A stretch of DNA of 64,000 nt from Adineta vaga. Lineage: Eukaryota > Rotifera. Each line of letters begins with the position of its first letter. Position 1 is the first letter of the stretch. Under the pieces are notes generated by a model. It saw only the letters and a program-made list of their open reading frames with translations. It was not told the origin of the DNA and ran no database searches. The stretch lies in contig CP075494.1 in assembly GCA_021613535.1 (NCBI GenBank), forward strand, positions 9,982,001 to 10,046,000, read 5' to 3'. Positions 11,856 through 22,591 of the stretch are shown piece after piece. The translations under genes were made by a program, and so were the position numbers.

Positions 11856-14800
11856 TTATTTTTTATGAATATTTGTACGAAGTTGTCGAATAACGTGATC
11901 CAATTTGATAAAACCTTCTTCTGCTTGTTGAATTGTCTTTTTTGTTGTTCCACGAATTTTCTTCATAATAGTTTTATTATTTCCTGAATTTTCATTGATT
12001 TCTTCTTCATCAGTACCACCCAATAATACTTGAGGTGCATGAGAACTTTCATCTTCACTCATTTGATATGTATGAGCACGAATTGTTGAAGGTGATGGTT
12101 CTTGAAGATAATCATTCGTTGCCATTGGTGTTGCTGTTGTTGTTGTTGTTACTCCACCTAAATCACGAATATTTTTATAAACAACTGATCGAAGATCATC
12201 GATCATGTCGACATAATTCATAATATCTTCACATTGTTTTTCATAAGATTGTTTAATAGATTGAAAATGATGAATTAAACTTGAACGTTGTCTTATCCAT
12301 TCATTGTAATTATTGAAACCTTCAATTAAATTCGGATAACATTCTTTTGTAGCGAATGAAAGATAATTTCCATGAAGTTCTTCGAGATTCTTTCGACGAC
12401 GAAAATGAGAATCACTTTGTAAACGATTATATGTACTTAATAAACGATCCTAAAATAATAAATCAGATTTAGAATTCAATGATCGTGTTTCTAAGCAACA
12501 ATAAGCTAAAAAGCATGTGACAGACATCATTTACTTCTATGTCAATAACTGAGATTCTATTCTGTCATTCTGAACAGACTGAAAACATACGGATTTCTTT
12601 TTTGAATAACACTTTTTAAATGATATTATCTTGCAATCATTCGTGCAGATTATTATGTACATAATTGGAGAAGTAAAGCGGAAACTTCTAAATATTCATA
12701 AGCTATGTCATGCCATGCAACAGTAATAATCACCTTATTATAAATATGTTCTATTACAAATAGGAAAATATGTCAGAAATGATGAAGAATGTGTTCCTGA
12801 CTTTCTTTTCAATGAAGGAAAATTTCAGTATGAAATATATAGGTGATAATGTGTCATATTAAAAGTAAAAGAAAGATTCCGTGAGGCTAATCCAGTTTCT
12901 GATATAATGGAAACGAATTTACGTGATTCTTCTATGTAATAGTCTCGATGAAATCTTATTTTTTGAATATTCTTATTAATAACTATGAATTCAAAATCAG
13001 AAGAGAAGATTTGTCACTCTTCTTATGTTAATACAGCTATGAGTTAATTCTTTCGCTTACTTTTCGAAAACTTTCGTGAAGATCCATTAAATCTTTAAGA
13101 AATTTATCAGCTCGATGTATCCATGTTGCATAAATTTTTGTACATTGTGATATCCATAATGTATTAACAAATGGTTGTTGATCATCGGGCATACCTAATT
13201 GTCCGTGAAATTCTCGTTCAACCATTTCTAATATATCTTGTTCACATTTTTTTAATTGTTCATATGGTTGAAGATATGATCGAAGATAAATGCGAATACT
13301 TTGTTGAATTAGTTGCATGGGAGATGTTCCTGTTGATCGATGTGTAGTAACTAGAAAGAAAACAAAAACATTTCGACTTTATTCATCATTCTGAACTAGA
13401 TTTTATTGAAAAGAATATACCTGGTGATAAACTATTTTCACTTGATGATGCAGTATTACTTAATAAATGCGAAAATCCAATTGATGGTGCTTCTCCACCA
13501 GTCGATAGTGTACGTCCAGATGGATTATTTCCATTGATTGAACTCATTGATACACTATTCGATGATGAGGATGAAGAATGACTAGTTGTATTACTATCAA
13601 TTTGATCGAGAATATTTTTTAATTCTTCTATTGCACGAAAAACAATAAGTTTTGATCGAATTGAACATAGAAATTCTAATAAATTCGTTTTTAAATGTTG
13701 TTGCATTATAGTTGTTGAACATTGAGCTGTTTGTAAAATATGTTGATAGTCATTTAATTGAGTTTTTATATAGAAAAATAATCCAACCATATCTTTAGAC
13801 CAATCATATGCAGCAGCGACATCATTCATTTGCCGAATAGGTTTAACAGGTGGTATATGAAGTTGTGGAATGTAGGATGGATTCGATTTCAACGGTGAAA
13901 ATGTATAAAATACAAGTGGAGTTTCACGTGATGTAGGAATCGGCAATTGTTCGCAGAATGTTTTGACAGGCATAGGCTTCGATTTTGATATTGGATACGG
14001 TACACTAGAATAAAAGTCATTGTCAACAAAACAAATTGATTTCAATGAATGATTTACTTTTGAAAAAGACAATAATAATCTTCATGATTTTCATCATTAT
14101 TTTGTCGTGTTAATTGATCATATAATTTTGTTATTGATTGTGATGGTTCAAAATAATTACATGTTAATATAAAACGTTTTAAATTTAAATAATAAATGGG
14201 TATTAAATGAAATATTTGATCTGTTTCTTGAAAAAATTCTTTAAATGTCATTAATTTATTTCTATCCGATTCTAGTAAACGTTGTAACAACATTTCTAAT
14301 CGTTCTTTCAGATCTTTTGATAAGCGACATGAAGCTGGTAAAGTTTTTGACCATTGAATTTTTCCACCGGGTGTATTTTCAATACCAGATATATATCCGG
14401 GTGGTTTCGTTTCGAGAATACGTTTCATACCTGCACGATCTTTTCGTGTACCAGCATATGGTTGAAAAGGTAATTCACCTGAAATAGATCCGAGAAGAAA
14501 ATGAATTCAAACGATGAAAAATTCTTAATACAAACCAGTAGCACATTGGTAGAGTGTAACAGCAAATGACCATAAATCAACTTCAAATGGAAAATCAACA
14601 CGTGTTTGTAAAGCAGTTCGTAGAACATCAGTTTTATTATCATGTACAGCAGCTCTAAAGAAAGAATGACAAAAGATACAGATGAAATTCTTTTGAATTG
14701 TACCGGAATATTCGATCAATTAGATTTTCAAACTGCATTATTAAATAAAGGTTGATCTCATTCGTTATACTCTACTACATCCTAACCATTTCGCTTTTCT

Positions 14801-15494
14801 TACCCGTACAATACTGGATGGATATATTCTTCAGTTCCAACTAACGATGTAAAAGCATTTTCACCTTCATTGATAAGTCTTGCTACACCTAGATCAGCTA
14901 ATTTATATGTTCGTTCACCATTTATATTAATTGATAACATGATATTATCCGGTTTGATATCTCGATGAATCTAAATATCACAATTATTTCTTATTCTCTC
15001 ATATAGAATTTCTCTCTCTTTCTGTGTCTTTCGCTCACTGTATTTTTGCCGTGTAAATATCTTAATGCATTTGTTAATTGCCGGAAAACTAGCATAAAAT
15101 CATCTTCACCTAATCCATAACGATTTTCTGGTAGTTCAAGAACGTTATTTAAACTTCCACCATTACAATATTCGATTAATAAAGCTTCACGATTATCTAA
15201 TGATTGCGAAGCATCAGATGACATAACTGGTTCTAATGCAATGTATCGAATAATATTTTCATGATCAGCTGCTTTAAGTATATCCATTTCTCGATCTAAT
15301 ATTGGTCGATAATCTCGATTTTGATTTGCTTTTCCATCGCCTGGTGTCGAGCGAGAATTCGATACAACTTGATAAACTTTAGCTGCAACTAATTCACCTG
15401 TTGATTTATTGTATGCTTTATATACTTGTGATGTAGCTCCACGTCCAAGAATATCTTGTAGAGCCCAAAGATAATGGCTGGTTTCTTCGCACAT
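11856..15494 (-). CDS. TBK1: TBK1/IKK-epsilon-like serine/threonine kinase
   Basis: IKK-related kinase of innate immunity and autophagy. Exons: 15039-15494, 14804-14970, 14536-14654, 14058-14478, 13421-14004, 13061-13350, 11856-12449; total 2631 nt, 876 aa (human TBK1 729). The start MCEETSHYLWALQDILGRGA aligns with the TBK1 N-terminus. Motifs: glycine loop LGRGATSQVYKA, VAIK-type Lys in VAAKVYQV, catalytic HRDIKPDN, a DLG in place of DFG, and an activation loop LVGTEEYIHPVLY that is the TBK1/IKKe hallmark with the activating-Ser position changed. A ubiquitin-like domain and helical scaffold domain follow, with a Ser-rich insertion (near 13560-13600) not seen in vertebrate TBK1. The last intron (12450-13060, 611 bp) is unusually long for this window. 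The ATG directly follows a TTTTAG acceptor-like signal. Confidence 0.9.
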
Positions 15495-16103
15495 ATCTAA
15501 AATAATTTCTTTGATTGTAAATGAGTTTCTTTTTATATTTATTGATACAAATGAATCAGTTGCAGAGGAGGAAGAGAGGATTCCGTGCTTACAGGCACAC
15601 AGATGTGTAGAGGCAAAGAAAATATATTCGATTGGTCTTCCTAGATGTCACCAGTTTTTTCAAAAAAACATCAAATTGCAAACAGTCCTCGATCTAAGTT
15701 TGTGAATATTATTGTAAGATTATATAGCATCTGTTATTTAATTTCTATATTTAACTATATTTATTCATCAAATAGATAAGAAAAATGTTTTAGAACTAAT
15801 TCCTATATAATGTACATCTCATCCTATAGATTCACATATCAAAGGCTCGACATTCTACCTATTTTTATACAAAAACCTAGTGTATACTATCAGCAAGATG
15901 AGAGAGTATACATAATGAGCAACCACATTTCCTTATTGATCTAAGAGTTTGCTACAGAAGCCGTCTTTGTTTTGAAATATCTTATGAAATAATATGCAAT
16001 ATGGTGTCCCATCTATTTATTAATCGTAGGATAGATAAAGTAGATAACAATAAGGAAAAATAACTCAACATACACATAATTATGTGTAAAGTGATTATTG
16101 TAT
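15495..16103. other. intergenic region with palindrome downstream of the SGNH gene
   Basis: No gene recognised. A perfect 16-bp palindrome ACACATAATTATGTGT lies at 16072-16087, about 20 bp after the SGNH hydrolase stop. A diverged form of it follows the SGNH fragment at about 52930. The right-hand kinase promoter must also lie here. Confidence 0.5.
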
Positions 16104-16892
16104 TCATTGATCTGCTAAAAGATGTGCAGCGACTACTTCACCAATTTTAGCATAACCTTTAGCATTTGGATGAGCTGCATTACTAGAAGCAAAGAGGCCA
16201 TCAACAAATGGATCAGCCGAAAACATTTCATGTCCACGAAAAGCTGTTTTCACGGATTCGATAAAACCAATGTTAGCAGCTTGAGTGGATTTCTTCAATG
16301 TCTCTGTCAAGATATCCATTATTTTATGGCAACTAGCTTCATTTGGAATCTTGTTACCAACACTAATAAAATCAACATAAGGAAGAGCATAGATTTTTGT
16401 TCCTGGACGAGTAGCTGCTTTGATACGATGATAGGTGCTGATCAATTGAGGTTCAAGACTTTTAGCTTTTTGTGAAACAGAGGTCAGATCGTTTGCCAAA
16501 ATAACTTGCATAAGTGAACTAGCAACACCAAGATCATTGCCACCAATAGTGAAAATGACATGTGTTGCATTAGCTAATGCAGAAGCAGCTTTGATTAATT
16601 GACCTGGTATATCTTTCATCACTGCTCCACCTTTAGCGTGGTTGACTGCAGGCCATCCCAGGATTTTTCCAGCTACGATTGGATACGATTTTGATACACC
16701 ACCTGCACCACCAGCACCAGTGAATGAATCACCAATAGCGACGATAGATTTTCCACCTAAACAGATATCATTGTTATTCTAGCGTTGATTTTTCGTCAAC
16801 TAGAAAACAAAACAAATTGTGAGTAACTCACTTTGTTGATAAGATCCACCAATGAGACCCAATGAAATAAGGACAAAGAGTGAAGTTAACAT
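16104..16892 (-). CDS. secreted SGNH/GDSL hydrolase
   Basis: Esterase/lipase-type hydrolase, likely extracellular. Two exons, 16832-16892 and 16104-16756, give 237 residues. Residues 1-18 (MLTSLFVLISLGLIGGSY) form a signal peptide. Catalytic blocks of the SGNH fold are present: Ser31 in AIGDSFTGAGGAGG, Gly in AVNHAKGGA, Asn94 in TIGGNDLG, and His216 in SSNAAHPNAKGYAKIGE. The position three before His is Asn where many members have Asp; an Asp lies ten residues before His. Close to bacterial and fungal secreted SGNH enzymes in motif style, so horizontal origin is possible but untested. The last 32 codons and 3' flank recur at 52806-52909. Confidence 0.88.
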
Positions 16893-16925
16893 GATATTAT
16901 CGACTGATCGAGTTGATAATCAGAA

Positions 16926-17260
16926 TAGAGGGATAACTAAGTTATACTGAAAATGTCTAATGCTTTTATACAAAGAATTACACTATCTATTTCCATTCTG
17001 TAAATGAATACACCTGTGATCATGCTGAAAACACTTCCATCTCGCAAGCGTTTGCACCAACGTGAAGGCGGAGAAATATCTTGTGTATGAGAAACGAAAG
17101 CGTATGGCTTTGAATGTAGATACTGAAGCACACTCTAACACAGGCCTATATTCACCTTGGTACATCGTGCTTTTGAGTTGTGAAGGGTTCGTAAGAACGT
17201 TATCTGTTGATGGTGGTACTCTCAAATGGCAGTATCAACATACTACGTCAGTCAAGTTTA
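16926..17260 (+). repeat. dispersed repeat, copy 1 of 3
   Basis: About 335 bp, nearly identical to 19105-19440 in the same orientation and to 47123-47380 inverted. The left edge begins about 34 bp upstream of the SGNH start codon. No terminal inverted repeats were obvious. One minus-strand frame stays open for about 60 codons (starting MYQGEYRPVLECASVSTFKA) here and in copy 3; no protein family recognised. Confidence 0.85.
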
Positions 17261-18016
17261 CCGTAGTATCTTGTTGGCTGCTACGAACAAATTAAATCTT
17301 TTCAATAGAACTAGTTATGTATTTTCAAGACAACGTTAACATATTGTTGTTGATGATTTTTTGATCTTAGCGAATTGATTCTTCAACATTTGTCAATGTC
17401 GAAAAAATTCTCGTTCTCAAAGAAATCATGTTTCTAAACTATCGGTAAACTAATTACAGATTCGTTTTCTCCATTCTCAATTGTCTTTTAGTGAAGTAAA
17501 AACTAGATAGATAGACGCATATTTTTTTAAATTGATCCTATTAAAAATCTATTTTTTCGTTATTGTATTTCTGAAACTATAAGAATAGAAACATATTTGA
17601 AAGGGAAAAATAATATATATATATATATATGCGATTGAAATAGATGCTATAATGCAAATGGCAAAAAATCATGGTGATGTACCGAGTGATTCATTTATCT
17701 TCCCTTTTTTCTCTTCTTCTTCTTCTTCTTCTTCATAGAACATTCTTCACTCTTTTCGTATGTTTGTTGTTATGTTTTGTTCGAATAAACTCTTTATTGA
17801 ATTTCTTTATTTTTTGCAGTTATGTGTATGATTACACATAGATGAACACGTGTAACAATTCTTGTGGTTAAACTCGATGTGATATGTCTATCACACAAGT
17901 AGACAGACGTTTACAATATATATAGACGAACGTGCGCACAAGTCTACAATTGGATTTGTTTTCTTTTCAATTTTACAACTAAATTTCATATTCATCTCGA
18001 ATATCGATCGATTAAA
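17261..18016. other. intergenic with microsatellites
   Basis: No exon recognised. Holds a TA dinucleotide run at 17613-17630 and a CTT trinucleotide run at about 17712-17734. The right end is the promoter side of the 18017 gene. Confidence 0.6.
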
Positions 18017-19012
18017 ATGTCGTCTACAACTACAAAACAATCGCCACCTATGATTTATAAATTACTTAATACGAAATCACAATTTCACCTTCAGCTTTAC
18101 AATAGTGTTACGAACAGAAAAGTAGGAGAAATTATGATAGCTTCGTTTGAAATATCCAACTGTTCTTTAGGAAGTTTTTGTGCCAATGTACGGTAACGAA
18201 GTACGATGGTATACACGTGGACTGGCTTTTTACGACGAATTCAGCATCGCGCATGCTCGGTATCGTATAATTTGATCGAAATTTCATATTGCCCAGGTCG
18301 AAAAGTCCTAGCCGGATACCGCCGGAACAGTCCGAGAAATTCCGATCGGAATACTGCTTCCATTGTCCTGGGTTTTCCGGTTGGAACCTTTTGCGACTGG
18401 CTGGAACTGTCCAGAATATCCTCGGAAAGGCGTGATTTCCGGCAGGTTTCGTGCGGATCCGTAGCCGGGAAGCATCTTCCTGGATGTATATCTAATTTTT
18501 TATTCAAAGATATTTCATTCCATTGGATATCATTCGCCGTATTTTAACGAGTTACTTCGGATATGATGTTATGTTTTGCATGAATATGAATGATATTGAG
18601 AATAAAGTACTTTACTATTAATAAAATGTTTATGCATTCTATCGAATTTTTATTTGAAGATCATTGAGCGATCGCGTGAAGAGAATTTGATTATCTCAAA
18701 TGATATGTCCAATTCGTCGAGCATCGTAAATAGGTTGAGAGATTTGCCATTTTCCGTTCAAGTAAGTTACTACACGAAAAAGAAGCAATATAAATTTGTT
18801 TTTCTATTTTGCAGAATAATAGTAGTCGAAATGATCGTGTTCGATCTTCTTCAAACAGCTTTTCTTCATCAAAAATCAAATCACTTGATGCTAAATACTT
18901 TTTTAATCAAAGTAGTCAATTTGAAAAACGGTTTATTAGAGATTTAAACAAGTATGATGTTTTACCTCCAACTATTGGTACACGTACAAGTGATTATGTG
19001 AAAAATCAATAG
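18017..19012 (+). CDS. small three-exon gene of unknown function
   Basis: Exons 18017-18121, 18660-18761 and 18815-19012 all join in phase 0 and give 134 residues. The protein begins MSSTTTKQSPPMIYKLLNTK, has a Ser-rich middle (RVRSSSNSFSSSKIKS) and ends with an aromatic/basic segment. No domain recognised. The first intron is 538 bp, about ten times the local norm, and contains a GC-rich block at roughly 18280-18485. Reading through the first donor instead gives a 60-codon ORF. The second and third exons are well supported by a canonical donor (CAAGTAAGTT) and acceptor (TTTTGCAG); linking the first exon is less sure. Confidence 0.5.
18280..18485. mobile_element. GC-rich insertion in an intron, possible transposon fragment
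   Basis: Three successive 60-base lines (18301-18480) have about 52, 50 and 58 percent G+C against roughly 30 percent around them. The block has several short GC-rich inverted pieces (CCGGAA/TTCCGG). It lacks a convincing reading frame with a recognised family. Boundaries are approximate and no target duplication was found. Confidence 0.45.
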
Positions 19013-19104
19013 AATTCATTGAAAAAATTATTCAAAACAACTATGCATATGTACTAAATTCCTCAATCTATTTCGATTTATTTAAATTCAATGAACATCG
19101 TGGA

Positions 19105-19440
19105 TAGAGAGATAACTAAGCTATACTGAAAGCGTCTAATGCTTTTATACAAAGAATTACACTATCTATTTCCATTCTGTAAATGAATACACCTGTGATC
19201 ATGCTGAAAACACCTCCATCTCGCAAACGTATGCAACCAACGTGAAGGCGGAGAAATATCTTGTGTATGAGAAACGAAAGCGTATGGCTTTGAATGTAGA
19301 TACTGAAGCACACTCTAAAACTGGCTTATACTCATCTTGGTACATTTTGCTTTTGAGTTGTGAAGGGTTTGTAAGAACGTTATCTACTGATGGTGGTACT
19401 GACAAATGGCAGTATCAACATATCAAGTCGGCCAAGTTTA
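19105..19440 (+). repeat. dispersed repeat, copy 2 of 3
   Basis: Same family as 16926-17260, same orientation, roughly 90 percent identical by eye along the whole unit, with both ends matching within a few bases. A one-base change near 19225 breaks the minus-strand frame that is open in copies 1 and 3. Confidence 0.85.
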
Positions 19441-19911
19441 TTCTGGCATCTATTGTTATATCATTCACAGAGAAATGAAAATAAGAACATATGCCACCGA
19501 ATCTTGTTTCTCGAATAGTAGTAGTGAGCAACAGAAGCAAATTATCTGTACTATCTTAAATCAAAATGAAACAGCCACTACTCATATATTTTCTTTAGAT
19601 TATATGTTGAAAACTCACTAATAGCTGGTTGAATAAAGTGTGAATCATGTTGAAGTTATTGATACTCATTGTTTCGGTAGTGAATTTTATGTCATGATTT
19701 TGTTTCTTGGATATTATCATTAATATTCCTGACAATCTAAATCATGAAAGTACTTTAAAACAATTTATTGACGTATAAAACCATGCTATAAACATGTTGA
19801 TGACTTGTATCGAAGTAAACGAATTTTCTTTTATGAGATGACCTTCAACAATCATAATGATAAGACATTATAATATTATATTACTCTCTTTCTCTTTTCG
19901 ACAGTATAAAA
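19441..19911. other. intergenic, upstream of a small secreted-peptide gene
   Basis: No exon supported. A pyrimidine tract ending in CGACAG sits 7 bases before the ATG at 19912, resembling a splice acceptor (5'-UTR intron or trans-splice site). Confidence 0.5.
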
Positions 19912-20190
19912 ATGAACAATTTGTCTAAAACAAATCACACGATCACAATGCAACTGACAACAATCTTCGCTATTTTCTTTGCCTGCTTGGTTTTATTTGC
20001 ATCTGTGGATTATACCAACGGTGGTGCTGTCAAAGGTAAACGACCTGCTAATCATCCTAATTCATTCGCTAAACGCAATGGTCAACCTGTTGTTTATCAG
20101 AATGATATGAAAATGTATGGTCGTCGTCAATTTTCTGGTCGTCAAATTGTTGAATCGATTAAACAACGACGAGCACGTCAAAATCTATAA
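19912..20190 (+). CDS. small secreted basic peptide/precursor, unknown family
   Basis: Intronless, 92 residues. A second Met at codon 13 (MQLTTIFAIFFACLVLFASV) starts a cleaner signal peptide and may be the true start. The mature part is Lys/Arg-rich with dibasic pairs (KGKR, AKR) and a C-terminus rich in Arg/Gln (GRRQFSGRQIVESIKQRRAR). No Cys in the mature part. It could be a prohormone or a cationic secreted peptide; no known family recognised. A canonical AATAAA-like AT-rich 3' region follows. Confidence 0.6.
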   Translation: MNNLSKTNHTITMQLTTIFAIFFACLVLFASVDYTNGGAVKGKRPANHPNSFAKRNGQPVVYQNDMKMYGRRQFSGRQIVESIKQRRARQNL

Positions 20191-20504
20191 CATTATTCTT
20201 CCTTTTGCTTTATATGATTAAAAATTTATTTGAAGAAAAAAACCTTTTTCAGCTTATTGACAAAATTAATAAAAAGAACAAGAAGAAGAAGAAGAGAATA
20301 AATAAGAGAAAAAAAACTGTATTAAATTCAATGAGAGTGAGAGAGGGAAAATCTTGAAATAAACGATTTTAAGATCGTTTAAAGTTTTATCCTTTTTTTT
20401 GATCATAATAAATATTTTCGTTTCTAGAATATATTTTCTTTTCGACAAAATCATATGCCTTCCATTCTCGATGAACATTTTGTTAGTTATGTATATGCAT
20501 ATGT
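20191..20504. other. spacer between convergent genes
   Basis: No gene. Contains an AAG microsatellite at about 20279-20295 and AT-rich 3'-UTR-like sequence for the genes that converge here. Confidence 0.5.
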
Positions 20505-22591
20505 CTAGAATGAAAAGAAACAGAAGATAGGCATTGAACGTCTTCCATCAGATAATACCGTTTTTTGTTGACACTCTTGTATGATCACTTCATCTGAACT
20601 TGACGAACTTGTTGATGAACTTGGACTAAGACCATTACCAGTTGCACATGGAATATTATTGATGCCACGTTGTTGACAATGATTACAATTTGTTTCTCCA
20701 GGAATGTATTTAACTTTCACAGGAGTTGTAGATGATCGGCCAATATTTTTATAGAAACGTTCGAATGCATCGAGAATTTTTTCTGCAGAACGATTATGAC
20801 GTTCACCAACATTAGTATAGATTTCGTTATTATTTGATTGATTAAGATTTAAATCTGGTGGATTGATTGAAGCAGGATGAGGACCATTTAAATCGCGAAG
20901 TTGTTGATTTTGCGGTGGTAAAACCTCTTGTGCATGAGAGAATAAATGTTGAACGGGTGGAGGCGGTGGAACAAGTTGACGAGCTTGGACACGTGCTGCA
21001 GCAGCATGAGCCAATTGTGCTAATTGAGCAGCAGTATCTTCACGTGGTTGTTTAGCTGTTTGAATTGGAATAGGTTTTACTTCTTGTTCAGGAACTTGAT
21101 TAGTAGTTACACATGCACTAGAAAAACAAGAGAAAACAAATCTAATCGATCATATTAAATAAGATTGTTTTTTTTTCTTACCAATCACAAGGATTATTTT
21201 CTTGTGGTTTTGGACTTTGGCTTGGTGCTTTCTGATAATGCACTCTATGTTGTCGTTCAGAAACTTTACTTGATTGACGATGTTGAAGATGATGATGAGA
21301 TCGACCTTGATGAGAATTAACGTGACTACTTGATCGTCGATTATGTTGTTTTTTTGGTGAAATATCACGAGCATGTTCACCATGACCATTATTTATTTCA
21401 ACGATGACAGGTGTTTGACGTGGTGATCGATTTCCATGACGTTTTGTTCGATGTTTTTTTAAATTGAAATCATCTTGCGTCGATGTATCAACATGATGTA
21501 ATGTCGTCTTATGAATTTTCTTTTGTAAATTATGTAATTCATTTTCTAATGCATGAATATGTGAACGTAAGCGTTGAATTTCACGTTCAAATGAAGTGTT
21601 AACTCCGTTTGTATTCGGTTGTGGTGCATGTGTTGTTTGAGCCTGATAATGAGTTCCAGGTTGATAGTAATTTGACGGATGATAAGGACTATAGGGTGCA
21701 TAGGCACTAGAGTACGGTCGATCACCAGGAGCTAAAGGCACTTGATGATTATCTTCATGATGAACTCGTGATGGACGTTTACTATGTTTATAATAAACAT
21801 CATCTCGTCGAGAAGATTCTTCATGAATTTGATAATGACTATTAAAGAGAGGTTGCTGATGAGACTAGAAAAAATAAGAAAATTCAATATTCATATTCTT
21901 TTTTTAGATGTTCGAAAGAATTTGCTAATCAGAAATTACTCGTTTTTGTGAATTTGATGGTGCTTGCGGTTGTTGATTACGTTGTTGTCCTCTTCTTTTT
22001 GAACGTGATTTACGTTTGTTATAATCATGAAAATTTTGTGATTCTTCAATACCTTGAGGTATATCATTATTCGTAGGTTTAAAACCATGAACTTTCGAAT
22101 CATGATCATTAGCATGTGTTTCCTCAGGTTTCAAACGACTTTTCGATGGAGGTGTTGGACTTCTATTAAGATCTTCAGATGTTTTCATTTCATCAGAATA
22201 TAAGCTTTGATCAGCTGCACCATTTGGAGACATACATGTACGACGATGATAACGTTTACCTATACATTCAAAATTGATATTCGATAGTTTCTCAATTTTT
22301 TTACAAGAAAATCTTACATTTCGAATCATGATTATTACAATATTCATGATGTTGATAAGGGGGTTGTCGAGAATGTTTTGAGTTTCGTCGAGTTGGTGTT
22401 GCTGCATATGGACCATTAGCTGATGGATTTGGTTGACTTGATGCTGGTGCAGATCGTTCACGTGCCGGAGGAACAAAAGCATTATAACCAGTATAAGCTG
22501 ATTGATAGAGTGATGACGGCGCTTGTTGTGGTTGTTGTTGTCCAGGATATTGGAAACTCATAGGAACTGGTTTGAAAGGACCTGGATACAT
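20505..22591 (-). CDS. large low-complexity protein with a short coiled coil, unknown function
   Basis: Exons 22318-22591, 21940-22259, 21182-21864 and 20505-21117 give 629 residues in frame. The start is the ATG at 22591 (MYPGPFKPVPMSFQYPGQQQ). The protein is rich in Pro, Gln, His, Ser and Asn and almost entirely disordered. The only ordered-looking piece is a heptad stretch, FEREIQRLRSHIHALENELH, near residue 275, and a Cys pair ETNCNHCQQRG near the C-terminus. Basic clusters (KRKSRSKRRGQQR) could be nuclear signals. The sequence before the stop (TTCTGTTTCTTTTCATTCTAG) also looks like an acceptor, so a further exon is possible. Confidence 0.7.

Noticed and set aside
17062-17295. Plus-strand 77-codon frame in repeat copies 1 and 2 as a gene
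   Set aside because: It has no ATG at its beginning, no family resemblance, and belongs to a dispersed repeat.
17613-17630. TA runs as origin or regulatory signals
   Set aside because: Simple dinucleotide repeats occur at several places (17613, 37604, 55395) and carry no specific signal.
20505-20530. Splice acceptor at the end of the disordered-protein gene
   Set aside because: TTTCTTTTCATTCTAG looks like an acceptor, but no clear donor and following exon could be supported, and the frame already closes there with a correct total length.
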